Of a DNA stretch of 64,000 nt, positions 45,111 through 52,459 are shown piece by piece. The notes beneath the pieces were generated by a model, which worked only from the letters and a program-made list of their open reading frames with translations, searched no databases and was not told where the DNA came from. The position numbers were made by a program, and so were the translations under genes. The DNA lies in assembly GCA_023430825.1 (NCBI GenBank), contig JAEYYL010000003.1, positions 1-64,000 on the forward strand. Direction: 5' to 3'. The number at the start of each line of letters is the position of its first letter. Positions within the stretch are counted from its first letter, which is position 1. This DNA comes from Verrucomicrobiota bacterium. Its GTDB lineage: Bacteria > Verrucomicrobiota > Verrucomicrobiia > Opitutales > Opitutaceae.

Positions 45111-46100
45111 ATGAGCACCCGATCATACGACGACTGGACTCAGTTTGTCTGGGCTCTGGAAGCGATCATCAAAAAGCACGGAATCGATATCGCGCCTCAT
45201 TCGGCGTGCGAAACGGCCGCTCTCTCGTTGATCGAAATGAATGAAGTTCGTGAGGGCCGAACCTGTCACGATCCGCGAACTGATCACCGTGAGCTTTGGA
45301 GCCGCGCACTGAGTTTTGGCGACCTGGCTGAGAAGATCGTGTTGGCGAGAAATCGACCGGGTTTCGAGCGACTGATTCCTCACCTCAAGCTGTTGGCAGG
45401 GGCTTCAGACCTATCGCAGTTCTCGGTTACCAACCGGGAGAATCAGGACAATAACAAGGCGTTCGAACTGTACGTCGGGACGATGGCGCTTCAGGTGTTG
45501 GACGATTGCGAGTTCGACCATCCTGAGGTTTCAGAAGGGGACAACCCGGACATCATTGGCAGCTTCGCCGGGCATCGGTGGGCAATCGCATGCAAGGCCA
45601 TGCACACCCGAAATCCGAAGACGTTTGCGGACCGCGTGGCTGAAGGAGTTGAGCAGATTCAGCGCAGCGGCGCTGAACGCGGATTTGTGATGGTGAATAT
45701 GAAGAATACCGTCGACCACCGTAGGTACTGGCCGGCGATGCGTGATCCCGATTCAGGGGAGTTCGTGTATTGTGCGTTTCCCTCGCTCGACAGCGCCCGC
45801 GCACGAATTGTCGCAGAATACGAGAGCTTCCACCGTGATCTCGCGGAGCAATTTGGAGGCATCGAGAACTTCTTCCGCAGTATATTTGTTGGGAAGAAAG
45901 CCTCGCCGCACGTCCTTCTCGTTTATTCAACGGTGACCGGCTATGAGACCGGCGTCGGCCCCGCGTTCACCATGCTCCGCACAATGTATGGTATCTACGG
46001 GCCGCCTGATGCGGAGACCGAGCACTTAGTCGAGTCCCTCAACAACGCGCTGCACAACGCAGCTGATTCTCCCGTGGTCCGCGCCCAAGAAATCAAGTGA
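45111..46100 (+). CDS. Hypothetical protein with PD-(D/E)XK nuclease-like segment
   Basis: The 329-residue product is not recognised as a named family. Its central part holds a sequence like the restriction-endonuclease fold: NKAFELYVGTMALQVLDD (helix with a Glu), then SEGDNPDIIGSFAGHRWAIACKAM. This fits the pattern P-D, about 13 residues, then hydrophobic-x-C/E-x-K, here with Cys at the place of the second acidic residue. Helical sequence follows, rich in charged residues (ADRVAEGVEQIQRSGAERGFVMVN). It could be a degenerate or diverged defence nuclease. The ATG at 45111 is used; 30 residues of upstream frame are likely not coding. Confidence 0.55.
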   Translation: MSTRSYDDWTQFVWALEAIIKKHGIDIAPHSACETAALSLIEMNEVREGRTCHDPRTDHRELWSRALSFGDLAEKIVLARNRPGFERLIPHLKLLAGASDLSQFSVTNRENQDNNKAFELYVGTMALQVLDDCEFDHPEVSEGDNPDIIGSFAGHRWAIACKAMHTRNPKTFADRVAEGVEQIQRSGAERGFVMVNMKNTVDHRRYWPAMRDPDSGEFVYCAFPSLDSARARIVAEYESFHRDLAEQFGGIENFFRSIFVGKKASPHVLLVYSTVTGYETGVGPAFTMLRTMYGIYGPPDAETEHLVESLNNALHNAADSPVVRAQEIK

Positions 46101-46225
46101 CCTTACGAAGCACTCCGATTGGGAACAGAGGTGTCACGCTGTCCTGTGCCGACCAACGCTTGCGGAGGCTTTGACCGCAGCTGCGTGGACGGCGTCACCG
46201 TCAGTCTGGCACCATCGGAGCGCCG

Positions 46226-46354
46226 ATGACCCAGAACCCCAGCCCGCATGTCGACATCCGCACAGTCCAGCAGCTCCTCAGCCCCTCGGATGAGCCGGAA
46301 CCTTCATCCTAAAATCCGCGGCTGATCGAGAACCTGATTCGGGAGGGCGATCAG
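46226..46354 (+). other. Disrupted 5' part of the RepA-like ATPase gene (in-frame TAA)
   Basis: In the same frame as the ATPase at 46355, an ATG at 46226 opens 28 codons (TQNPSPHVDIRTVQQLLSPS...) before a TAA at 46310-46312. After the stop the frame continues NPRLIENLIREGDQVVLAGAPKSGKS, which is the expected N-terminal lead-in of RepA-like ATPases. This suggests that the original protein began at 46226 and was cut by a nonsense mutation. Confidence 0.7.
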
Positions 46355-47422
46355 GTGGTGCTGGCGGGCGCGCCGAAATCCGGGAAATCCTTCTTTGCCT
46401 TCCAACTCGCGATGGCGGTGGCTCAGGGGCGGAATCATCAGGGTGACCGCTGGTTTCTGCTGCCCGACTTTACGCTACCCGAACAGGCCAAACGGAACGT
46501 GCTGTTCTTCTCGCTCGAAATGGGCGCCGGCGTCGTGCGGTCGCGCTTACGGCCCTGGAAAGGTGTGTCGTCTGGGGCCGACGTGAACATCGAGACGATG
46601 GAGCAGCTGAAGTTCGTGTTCAATGTTGGCGGGCGATCTACACTCGATCTCGGCGACTCCAGAGGGGACGTGTACGGAGCTGTCCGAGATCTCATCAAAC
46701 ACGAGAAGCCGCACCTCGTTGTGTTCGACACCTTCGTTCGGGTTCACGGCCTGGATGAGAACGACAACGTGCGGATGGCGGCTCTCATGCAGAATCTGCT
46801 GAATCTGTGCGAAATTCCCGATGAGCAGCGTCCTGGCCGCACCCGCCGAATCGCGCATCTGATCGTTCACCACCTGCGCAAACCGGGCAAAGAGACTTAC
46901 TGGAACAGCAGCGTTATCGACGCAGTACGTGGAGCCGGCTCCATCATCGGTGCGGCGGATCTGATCCTCGGGATGGCCGTCGACCGAAACGAGCGGCGCA
47001 AGCTGGAGTTCTGCTGCCGGCACCTCCCGCAAATGGACGATATCGAACTCGAATCGTGCGAGGTGCCCCCGCGGACCGGCACTGAGCGGCGATCGGGACG
47101 GGACTCGATGCTTCTTTTCTCAAAGGCACCAGAGAAGCCCAAATTTGAACAACCAGTAGCTCGTAAACTTCGTGCGCCGACTCAGCGTGCCGTCGACGCG
47201 GTTAAGCAGATACTCGAAACGACGTTTCAAGGCGCCGAGGTGGGCACCAAGGTCACGGTTCGGGAAGCTCTTGAACTGCTGCCCCCTGACGTCGATGTGA
47301 ACGGCGGGACGCTCTGTGATCACGGCAAGGCGGTGCGTGCGAACGGATGGGTATACCGTGGGAAAAAGGGCAGCAAGGCGCAGGCCCAGTGTTGGTGGGA
47401 GAGAAAATCCTCAGACTCCTAA
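46355..47422 (+). CDS. RepA/RecA-like AAA family ATPase (possibly restarted after a stop)
   Basis: The 355-residue frame opens with the Walker A motif VLAGAPKSGKSFFAFQLAMAVA. It continues with a Walker B-like strand LVVFDTFVRVHGLDENDNVRM and AHLIVHHLRKPGKE, as in the hexameric RecA-like RepA/RegA and DnaB-C-type ATPases found on plasmids and islands. A GTG at 46355 follows GGGAGGGCGATCAG, a plausible ribosome site that would let translation restart just before Walker A. The C-terminal 90 residues look like a winged-helix domain. It may be a pseudogene if the first strand is needed; see the disrupted region at 46226. Confidence 0.65.
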   Translation: MVLAGAPKSGKSFFAFQLAMAVAQGRNHQGDRWFLLPDFTLPEQAKRNVLFFSLEMGAGVVRSRLRPWKGVSSGADVNIETMEQLKFVFNVGGRSTLDLGDSRGDVYGAVRDLIKHEKPHLVVFDTFVRVHGLDENDNVRMAALMQNLLNLCEIPDEQRPGRTRRIAHLIVHHLRKPGKETYWNSSVIDAVRGAGSIIGAADLILGMAVDRNERRKLEFCCRHLPQMDDIELESCEVPPRTGTERRSGRDSMLLFSKAPEKPKFEQPVARKLRAPTQRAVDAVKQILETTFQGAEVGTKVTVREALELLPPDVDVNGGTLCDHGKAVRANGWVYRGKKGSKAQAQCWWERKSSDS

Positions 47423-47621
47423 GGATAATTCTCTCTCAACACGGCGTGGGGGCTTGCAGCCGCCCACGTCTGACCGTGGTCAACCAGGTCTCAAAGATCG
47501 ATCTTCTCGCGATCAATTTGCTCGAAGGAATCCGTCGCGAACCGACGGGACCTGATTTGGCTGGGCAAAATTGCCGCCAAACCCTCCGGACCTGCCGCGA
47601 AACCCGGCAGATTTCTGCTCA

Positions 47622-47667
47622 ATCACGCAAACCCAACTCCGGGCCATCGGATTGGGATTTGCGTGAT
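47622..47667. repeat. Inverted repeat in the island
   Basis: The arm ATCACGCAAACCCAA at 47622-47636 is matched by TTGGGATTTGCGTGAT at 47652-47667 with one extra base in the second arm. The 15-nt centre is GC-rich. It could be an oriT-type or terminator-type hairpin; no T-tract follows. Confidence 0.6.
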
Positions 47668-47825
47668 CGAGAAGGAATGTGTCGGTAAGCGGCAGCCCCT
47701 CCACATCAGACCGCAAACCCGCAGGGTGGCGGATCACCAGGCTCAGTCCGAAATGTCCTCGTGGGCCACTTCGTGACCCAGTCGGACGGCTAAACTCCCC
47801 TCTGGCGAGTGGAGGTTTTCGATCC

Positions 47826-47845
47826 CGGAGCATGCGCATGCTCCG
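47826..47845. promoter_or_regulatory. Perfect 20-bp palindrome
   Basis: The site CGGAGCATGCGCATGCTCCG is a perfect dyad with no loop, which favours a protein-binding site (dimeric regulator) over an RNA hairpin. It lies about 100 bp before the gene at 47943. Confidence 0.55.
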
Positions 47846-47942
47846 TTTCAAACCTCAGAACGGTGAACGTTCACATGCCGCCCGATCGCGGCAGCGCAAT
47901 CCGGCACTCCGGGCTTACATGCCCGTGATTACGCGATCTAAA

Positions 47943-48434
47943 ATGGATATACGCCTCAATAACCCCGCTGAAACGGCGGCGTTCTACCTCGGTCTGGCAA
48001 TCAACCATTTCGTCTCGACCGCCGACCATGTCGGAATCGCATCGATCATGGCGGAAGGTAACGACCAGCCCTTCGTTATCATCCCGGTCAACAAGACGAG
48101 CGCCGTCGACCAGGAAAACGTCCGACGGCTTCGCGATCGACTGCTGTGGATGAAACCGCTGTTGCTCCGCAACGGCATCCAAGTCTCCCTCGATGATAAG
48201 CCCGTCACGACGAGCGGAGACTTTGAAACGTACCGACTGACCGTACCGGTCAAGGTCAACGATATGCTTCTGCTCGCTGGGGCCGTAGCCGCCGCCGGCG
48301 AGCCGACGGGCTGGGGAACGTGCAAACGTGACGTCGATCGTCTGCTCGCGCTGAATCCCAAGCTGCGAGAGCAGTTTCAAGCATTCCGCAAAGACGTCGC
48401 GCCGCACCTGACGTTCGCCGGCCCGAGGAACTGA
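47943..48434 (+). CDS. Hypothetical protein upstream of the Gp37/Gp68 gene
   Basis: The 163-residue product is not recognised. It opens with MDIRLNNPAETAAFYLGLAINHFVSTADHVG and contains WMKPLLLRNGIQVSLDDKPV. It ends two bases before the ATG of the DUF5131 gene, so the two are surely cotranslated. The start is uncertain: an ATG at 47919 and others at 47832 are in frame. The close linkage suggests a partner role with the Gp37/Gp68 protein. No membrane span, signal peptide or catalytic motif was seen. Confidence 0.55.
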   Translation: MDIRLNNPAETAAFYLGLAINHFVSTADHVGIASIMAEGNDQPFVIIPVNKTSAVDQENVRRLRDRLLWMKPLLLRNGIQVSLDDKPVTTSGDFETYRLTVPVKVNDMLLLAGAVAAAGEPTGWGTCKRDVDRLLALNPKLREQFQAFRKDVAPHLTFAGPRN

Positions 48435-48436
48435 TC

Positions 48437-49165
48437 ATGGAAAATTCATCGATTCCGTGGACGGATCACACGTTCAATCCTTGGATCGGGTGCGCCCGCG
48501 TGTCCCCCGGCTGTGAGCATTGTTACGCTGAAACCTTAATGGAAACCCGCTACAAACGGGTGTCTTGGGGGCCGGGCGGAACGCGGGTAAAGACGTCTCC
48601 CGCGAACTGGAAGAAGCCCCGGCAATGGAACGCGAGGGCTGACGCGCTCGGCATTCGGTATCGAGTATTCTGCGCGTCGCTTGCCGACGTGTTCGAATCC
48701 CGTCCGGAACTCGTTCCGTGGCGGGACGAATTGCACCAGCTCATTCGAGATACTCCCAACCTCGATTGGCTCGTGCTCACGAAGCGGCCGGAGATCGCGG
48801 CGGATTATTACCAGCGCAACGGCATTCCTCGAAACGTCTGGGCTGGCGCGACCGTTGAGGATCACGACCGCGCCGAACAGCGCATCCCCGTGTTGCGGAC
48901 GATTCCGGCAAGGGTTCGCTTCGTCAGCGCCGAACCCCTCCTCGCTGACCTTGGTAAGCTTGATCTCACCGGGATTGGCTGGGTCATCGTCGGTGGTGAA
49001 AGTGGTCCGGGCTTTCGGACCATGGCCCCCGAATGGGCCCGTCGCATCCGCGATCAATGTGAACGGAAGAACGTTCCGTTCTTCTTCAAACAATGGTCGG
49101 CGCCTGCCGCGGGCAGCCGGGGTCATGAACTTGATGGCGTGGTTCACCACGCCTTTCCGGTGTAG
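48437..49165 (+). CDS. Phage Gp37/Gp68 family protein (DUF5131)
   Basis: The 242-residue product has the family hallmark IPWTDHTFNPWIGCARVSPGCEHCYAET near the N-terminus, with three conserved cysteines (about residues 19, 26 and 29). Family core segments follow: FCASLADVFE, LDWLVLTKRPEI, VWAGATVEDHDRAEQRIPVLRTIPARVRFVSAEPLLADLG and WVIVGGESGPGFRTM. The closing FFKQWS is also typical. The cysteine layout looks like a 4Fe-4S radical-SAM-type site, but biochemical function is unknown. In other genomes it is often paired with a 'three-Cys-motif partner' gene; here the neighbours are two unrecognised proteins. A strong terminator follows. Confidence 0.9.
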   Translation: MENSSIPWTDHTFNPWIGCARVSPGCEHCYAETLMETRYKRVSWGPGGTRVKTSPANWKKPRQWNARADALGIRYRVFCASLADVFESRPELVPWRDELHQLIRDTPNLDWLVLTKRPEIAADYYQRNGIPRNVWAGATVEDHDRAEQRIPVLRTIPARVRFVSAEPLLADLGKLDLTGIGWVIVGGESGPGFRTMAPEWARRIRDQCERKNVPFFFKQWSAPAAGSRGHELDGVVHHAFPV

Positions 49166-49180
49166 CCGGATCACATGGAG

Positions 49181-49218
49181 CAGGGCAGCCGGGTCCCACC
49201 GGCTGCCCTGTCTTTTTT
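49181..49218 (+). terminator. Terminator after the Gp37/Gp68 gene
   Basis: A perfect 12-bp stem (CAGGGCAGCCGG with CCGGCTGCCCTG) encloses a 6-nt loop and is followed by TCTTTTTT. It closes the two-gene unit 47943-49165. Confidence 0.93.
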
Positions 49219-49306
49219 GAAAAAAGTTCGTGCGGCCTCTTGCGCGAATTGCGGTGCGTTCCAAACGGGAACCAGACCCGAAACCGCACAGTATAACGAT
49301 AACCTC

Positions 49307-50245
49307 ATGAAAACCCGAGCAAATCCACCCGCTGTTCAAGAGGACGGCGCTCAAGATCAAACGACCACAGGGACCGGCCTCCCGGAGGCACCCTCCATCG
49401 TGAGCCTTGAGGACGCAGAAAACCAGCTCCGCGCTGTTGCAGCACGATACAACCAATCCGGCGATGAGCAGTTCGCCGTATTGAAGATGATCTGCTTCTT
49501 AATTTTCAGCCTCAAACAGCTCTTCGAGAAAACGCCTCGCAAGCTCCGCCCGCGTGACGCTCGCACTTGGGCGAAATACGCGCCGGCTGTGGCGAAGCGG
49601 TGCGGTCTGCGTTTCAAATCGGACCGGATGGCGGACCATTATGTCCGCCTCCATTCCGATATGAAGGCGGCCGGCGTGGATGAAATTCAGAAACGCGTTT
49701 CTGACGGATCGTATCGCGAGGCGCGCAAAGCGGCAAACGACCTGCTCAACAAAACCGGGAAGAAGCTTGGCGGACCCTCCTCGTGCGCACTGCTCCAACA
49801 GGCAGCGCGGCTCATCAGTAAAGCCATGGAGGAAGCGTCGGGAGAGGGTCATCTTCGCTCGTTGGCATCTGCTCACAAAACCGTGAGCAATGCGTCCCGC
49901 GCCGATCGCCTGCGAAGCAAGGATGTCGTGCCGGAGTTGGGCACATTTGGTCTCCCGGACGTTGTGCGGCACCGGATCAACTTCGCCGTCCGAGCCGCTT
50001 CTGGTGATCCCGTCGCCGCCGGCGTGCACGCGCTGGAACAGTCGCTTTTCGATGGGACACACGAAAAAGGCGCCATTGCTTTGCCTGCCTGGTCGAAGCC
50101 GGCGGACGTCAATCTTCCGCCCACACCGGATGGTGCAGCAAAGTGGCTGGAGAGCTGGCTGGTTCTGCGGAGTGCGCTGATCGCGGCACTGATTCGGAAG
50201 TTCGACGGTTCGCCGAAGCCGGGTGCCACCGAAGCGACGGGCTAA
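49307..50245 (+). CDS. Hypothetical protein in the island
   Basis: The product has 312 residues and is not assigned to a family. After a flexible Pro/Thr/Ser/Gln-rich N-terminal 30 residues it is mainly alpha-helical. It contains FAVLKMICFLIFSLKQLFEKTPRKLRPRDARTWAKYAPAVAKRCGLRF, a Lys/Arg-rich helix pair that may bind DNA, and a helical C-terminal domain near residues 200-310. It lies after a terminator and has its own promoter region. It points the same way as the DUF5131 gene and toward the divergent MobC-like pair. Confidence 0.55.
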   Translation: MKTRANPPAVQEDGAQDQTTTGTGLPEAPSIVSLEDAENQLRAVAARYNQSGDEQFAVLKMICFLIFSLKQLFEKTPRKLRPRDARTWAKYAPAVAKRCGLRFKSDRMADHYVRLHSDMKAAGVDEIQKRVSDGSYREARKAANDLLNKTGKKLGGPSSCALLQQAARLISKAMEEASGEGHLRSLASAHKTVSNASRADRLRSKDVVPELGTFGLPDVVRHRINFAVRAASGDPVAAGVHALEQSLFDGTHEKGAIALPAWSKPADVNLPPTPDGAAKWLESWLVLRSALIAALIRKFDGSPKPGATEATG

Positions 50246-50254
50246 TCGAGGTAA

Positions 50255-50280
50255 GCGGTCGTCCGTAAGCGGACGACCGC
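50255..50280. repeat. 10-bp stem-loop between convergent genes
   Basis: GCGGTCGTCC pairs with GGACGACCGC around a 6-nt loop, lying between the 3' ends of the genes at 49307 and 50285. It has no T-tract in either direction, so it may be only a stabilising or imperfect bidirectional terminator. Confidence 0.55.
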
Positions 50281-50284
50281 CTAC

Positions 50285-51427
50285 TCATGATTCGTCATGC
50301 GCTTTCTTTTGCTCCTCGGTCAGTCGATCATGATGAAGCTCCCGCAGAGCCGAAAATGCGGCGAGCATCTCGTGCGTTTCATCCGACGGGTGAGCATCAG
50401 CCATCTGCTTCAGGCCTTCCGATGCGACAAGGAGGTCGTCTTCGACACGCAGCCACTCTTCCAATTCCTCAGGGATGAGCGGCGTTGAACTCCAAGCATG
50501 GATCGTTCGTGTGACCGCCTGCACAACCGCCCGCACGTCCTTTTCATTCTCACGCTGGTGAAAACGTTTCCACCAATCCTTCACCAACGCTCGGTGCAGT
50601 AGGTCCGCATCATACCGTTTGGGTCCGCGCTTGTAGAGCACGGTTATCGTCCTGATCTCGTTTTTCCGACGGCGCCGGCGCGGGAACAAAGGGTGTTGGC
50701 CGCCCCAGGGTTGGCGCGCTGCCGGACGCCGCGGTGCAGAGCGGCGAGAACCACTCGTCTTGACCTTCCATCGGTAGCTTCGAAATGCCTTCAGAAGATC
50801 CGCAATCTCCGGCTCACGATCCTCGGAAACGCGCTCCAACAGCATCTCCACCAAGTGCGCGTTGCCGAGCTTACGACGCTCCTCGGCCCTATTCTCCGAC
50901 ATCGTGGTCATCTGATCGTAGCCGGAAAGCGCCCTCTCTTCATTGATCTCGCCCTCGACCCGGTCAGCGACCGCGACCATGACGCGCCGCGGGTTCGAAC
51001 GATTCGGCAAGTAGCTCTTCAGCGCCATGCCAGTCGGCCCATCATTGAGCAGCAAGATGTGGAGATCTTGCAGCCCATGACAGCCGATCAATGCAACACG
51101 AGCGCGCATCTGCCTCACGATTTCGCGCCCCATTTGAAGCATCTCTTGTTGATCTCGAAACGCACGCCTTGCGCCGTGTCTGTCCACGGGATGAGCGGTG
51201 ATTTCCCAAGCCGCATGAAGCAATTTCGGGCCCCGCCCACGCGGGCGCGTGAACAGCTCACGCGCCCGCTGAACAAACTCCTCTCCCTCGTGAACTCCGA
51301 CCCACTCGACGCGCACCTTCAACTCCTTGGCTTCGTGCTCCCCGTCGGCATCGGTGATATAATCCCGACGGGGAACGACGCGGTGCATAGGAACGTAATC
51401 GATTTCAGAGCGCATCGTGTGCACCAC
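50285..51427 (-). CDS. Possible degenerate relaxase (mobilisation-type)
   Basis: The product has 380 residues. Near residues 68-130 there is a relaxase-like stretch: LLHAAWEITAHPVDR, then QEMLQMGREIVRQM, then VALIGCHGLQDLHILLLND. It copies the layout of MobA/VirD2 relaxases (strand, helix, then histidines before an Asn). Only two of the three histidines can be seen, and the N-terminal tyrosine candidate (near residue 23) is uncertain. A long basic patch follows (RRPAARQPWGG and RRRRRKNE). It overlaps by 23 bp with a MobC-like gene, which strengthens the idea of a mobilisation pair. It is a guess from weak pattern matching. Confidence 0.4.
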   Translation of the reverse strand: MVHTMRSEIDYVPMHRVVPRRDYITDADGEHEAKELKVRVEWVGVHEGEEFVQRARELFTRPRGRGPKLLHAAWEITAHPVDRHGARRAFRDQQEMLQMGREIVRQMRARVALIGCHGLQDLHILLLNDGPTGMALKSYLPNRSNPRRVMVAVADRVEGEINEERALSGYDQMTTMSENRAEERRKLGNAHLVEMLLERVSEDREPEIADLLKAFRSYRWKVKTSGSRRSAPRRPAARQPWGGQHPLFPRRRRRKNEIRTITVLYKRGPKRYDADLLHRALVKDWWKRFHQRENEKDVRAVVQAVTRTIHAWSSTPLIPEELEEWLRVEDDLLVASEGLKQMADAHPSDETHEMLAAFSALRELHHDRLTEEQKKAHDES

Positions 51428-52025
51428 CGCAGCCGAGGCGTTTCAGGACGCGCTGAGTTGTTTCATAGCCTTTCAGGCGCTTTTTCAGGTTCGCGAGTTT
51501 CTGTTGGTCCGCCTTTTCGTCTTCGACCTGTTTCCTGAGCCACTTGATATTTTCGCTGGTGAAATCGTGGCATTCGCACATCGCCTTGAATTCCTCGGGG
51601 TCGAAGAACGTTTCTTTCGCCAAGTTCTGCGATGCGACCCACAGCGTGACGCAGCCCTCGCGGATTGCCTCAATCTGCTTCGCCTGCTGGTTGGCGTTCA
51701 CCCGATAAAACGTGCCAGCTGCCTCGTTGAGCAGATTAAAAACCTTCACGAGGACCTTCTCGACTTGAGCGAAAGCGATGCCGGCTTCAGGCCCGTTCTG
51801 CGGCTGGACCAGCACCCACGCAATCTTCAGCCCAGCAGCCGTTGCGACCAGCCGCTCCAGCACCTCGCGAGCGCTGATGTTCAGCTTTTGTGCGATGGCG
51901 ACGATGCGCATCCGCAGTTGGACGGAAGGGCGAACGGTGATGGTTTTGAACGGCAACTTCGCGAGTTTCTGATCGATGATATCGGTGAGCGCGTCGCTCC
52001 CGATCGGTTGGATTTCATCTGACAT
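51405..52025 (-). CDS. MobC/RHH-like DNA-binding protein
   Basis: The 206-residue product begins with a ribbon-helix-helix-like segment (FKTITVRPSVQLRMRIVAIAQKLNISAREVLERLVATAAG, about residues 26-66). That segment is followed by a long helical part (VEKVLVKVFNLLNEAAGTF) and a coiled coil near the C-terminus (WLRKQVEDEKADQQKLANLKKRLKGYE). MobC-type relaxosome accessory proteins have such a DNA-binding N-terminus and are encoded next to the relaxase. It is the first gene of the minus-strand pair and diverges from the defence operon. Confidence 0.5.
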   Translation of the reverse strand: MSDEIQPIGSDALTDIIDQKLAKLPFKTITVRPSVQLRMRIVAIAQKLNISAREVLERLVATAAGLKIAWVLVQPQNGPEAGIAFAQVEKVLVKVFNLLNEAAGTFYRVNANQQAKQIEAIREGCVTLWVASQNLAKETFFDPEEFKAMCECHDFTSENIKWLRKQVEDEKADQQKLANLKKRLKGYETTQRVLKRLGCGGAHDAL

Positions 52026-52459
52026 GGTGATTTTGTTTTAGGTTAGCTCTACTCAAGCTGCCCTAATTCCTCTTCAGTGCGTCTCGCGCCGAAGTTCAGG
52101 GCAGATCGCCGCTGCCGATTCCGTCGTGCCGTTTCCGGCTCTTCAGCTCCGTCAGGGTCGATTCCCTCTCCTTGTATTTCCGGAAGCCCCCTCCAAGGCC
52201 CTCGCAGATCTTTTCTGGTATTTTTGCTGAGGGCCGCATGGCGCTACGCCGTCGCGGTGATTGAACCGGCAAACAGGTTGGGTCGATGCCCCCTCAGCCG
52301 GCGGTCGCCCATCTTGACCCCTGGTCCTCAACGCCGATCACCTCACGCACGCAACCGTCCTGAATGTCACGGCGCAATCACCTTGCCGATTGCGTTCGGC
52401 CCGCCAAGCACTTCCAGATATTTCTTGACGTTTCAAGAAACATACCGGCATCTAGAGAA
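52026..52459. other. Divergent intergenic region between the MobC-like gene and the defence operon
   Basis: This 434-bp stretch has no convincing gene. It must hold the promoters of both divergent units and could hold an oriT for the relaxase-like pair, though no known nic-site sequence was recognised. A dyad is noted separately at 52421. Confidence 0.5.
52421..52440 (+). promoter_or_regulatory. Perfect dyad overlapping a -35-like hexamer before the defence operon
   Basis: TTTCTTGA and TCAAGAAA are exact reverse complements separated by 4 bp. The TTGACG hexamer (52425-52430) lies inside the dyad and could be a -35 box. The only -10 candidates (around CATCTA at 52449) would place transcription start close to the ATG at 52460, so transcripts may be leaderless. 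A regulator binding here would control the whole downstream operon. Confidence 0.55.

Larger units (their letters stand above)
47423..47942. other. Non-coding region with hairpins in the island
   Basis: About 520 bp lacks a convincing gene. It contains an imperfect ~15-bp inverted repeat (47622-47667), a smaller stem CTGCCG...CGGCAG at about 47601-47619, and a perfect 20-bp palindrome at 47826-47845. The cluster of dyads suits an origin, regulatory region or small RNA, but none can be named. Confidence 0.5.
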
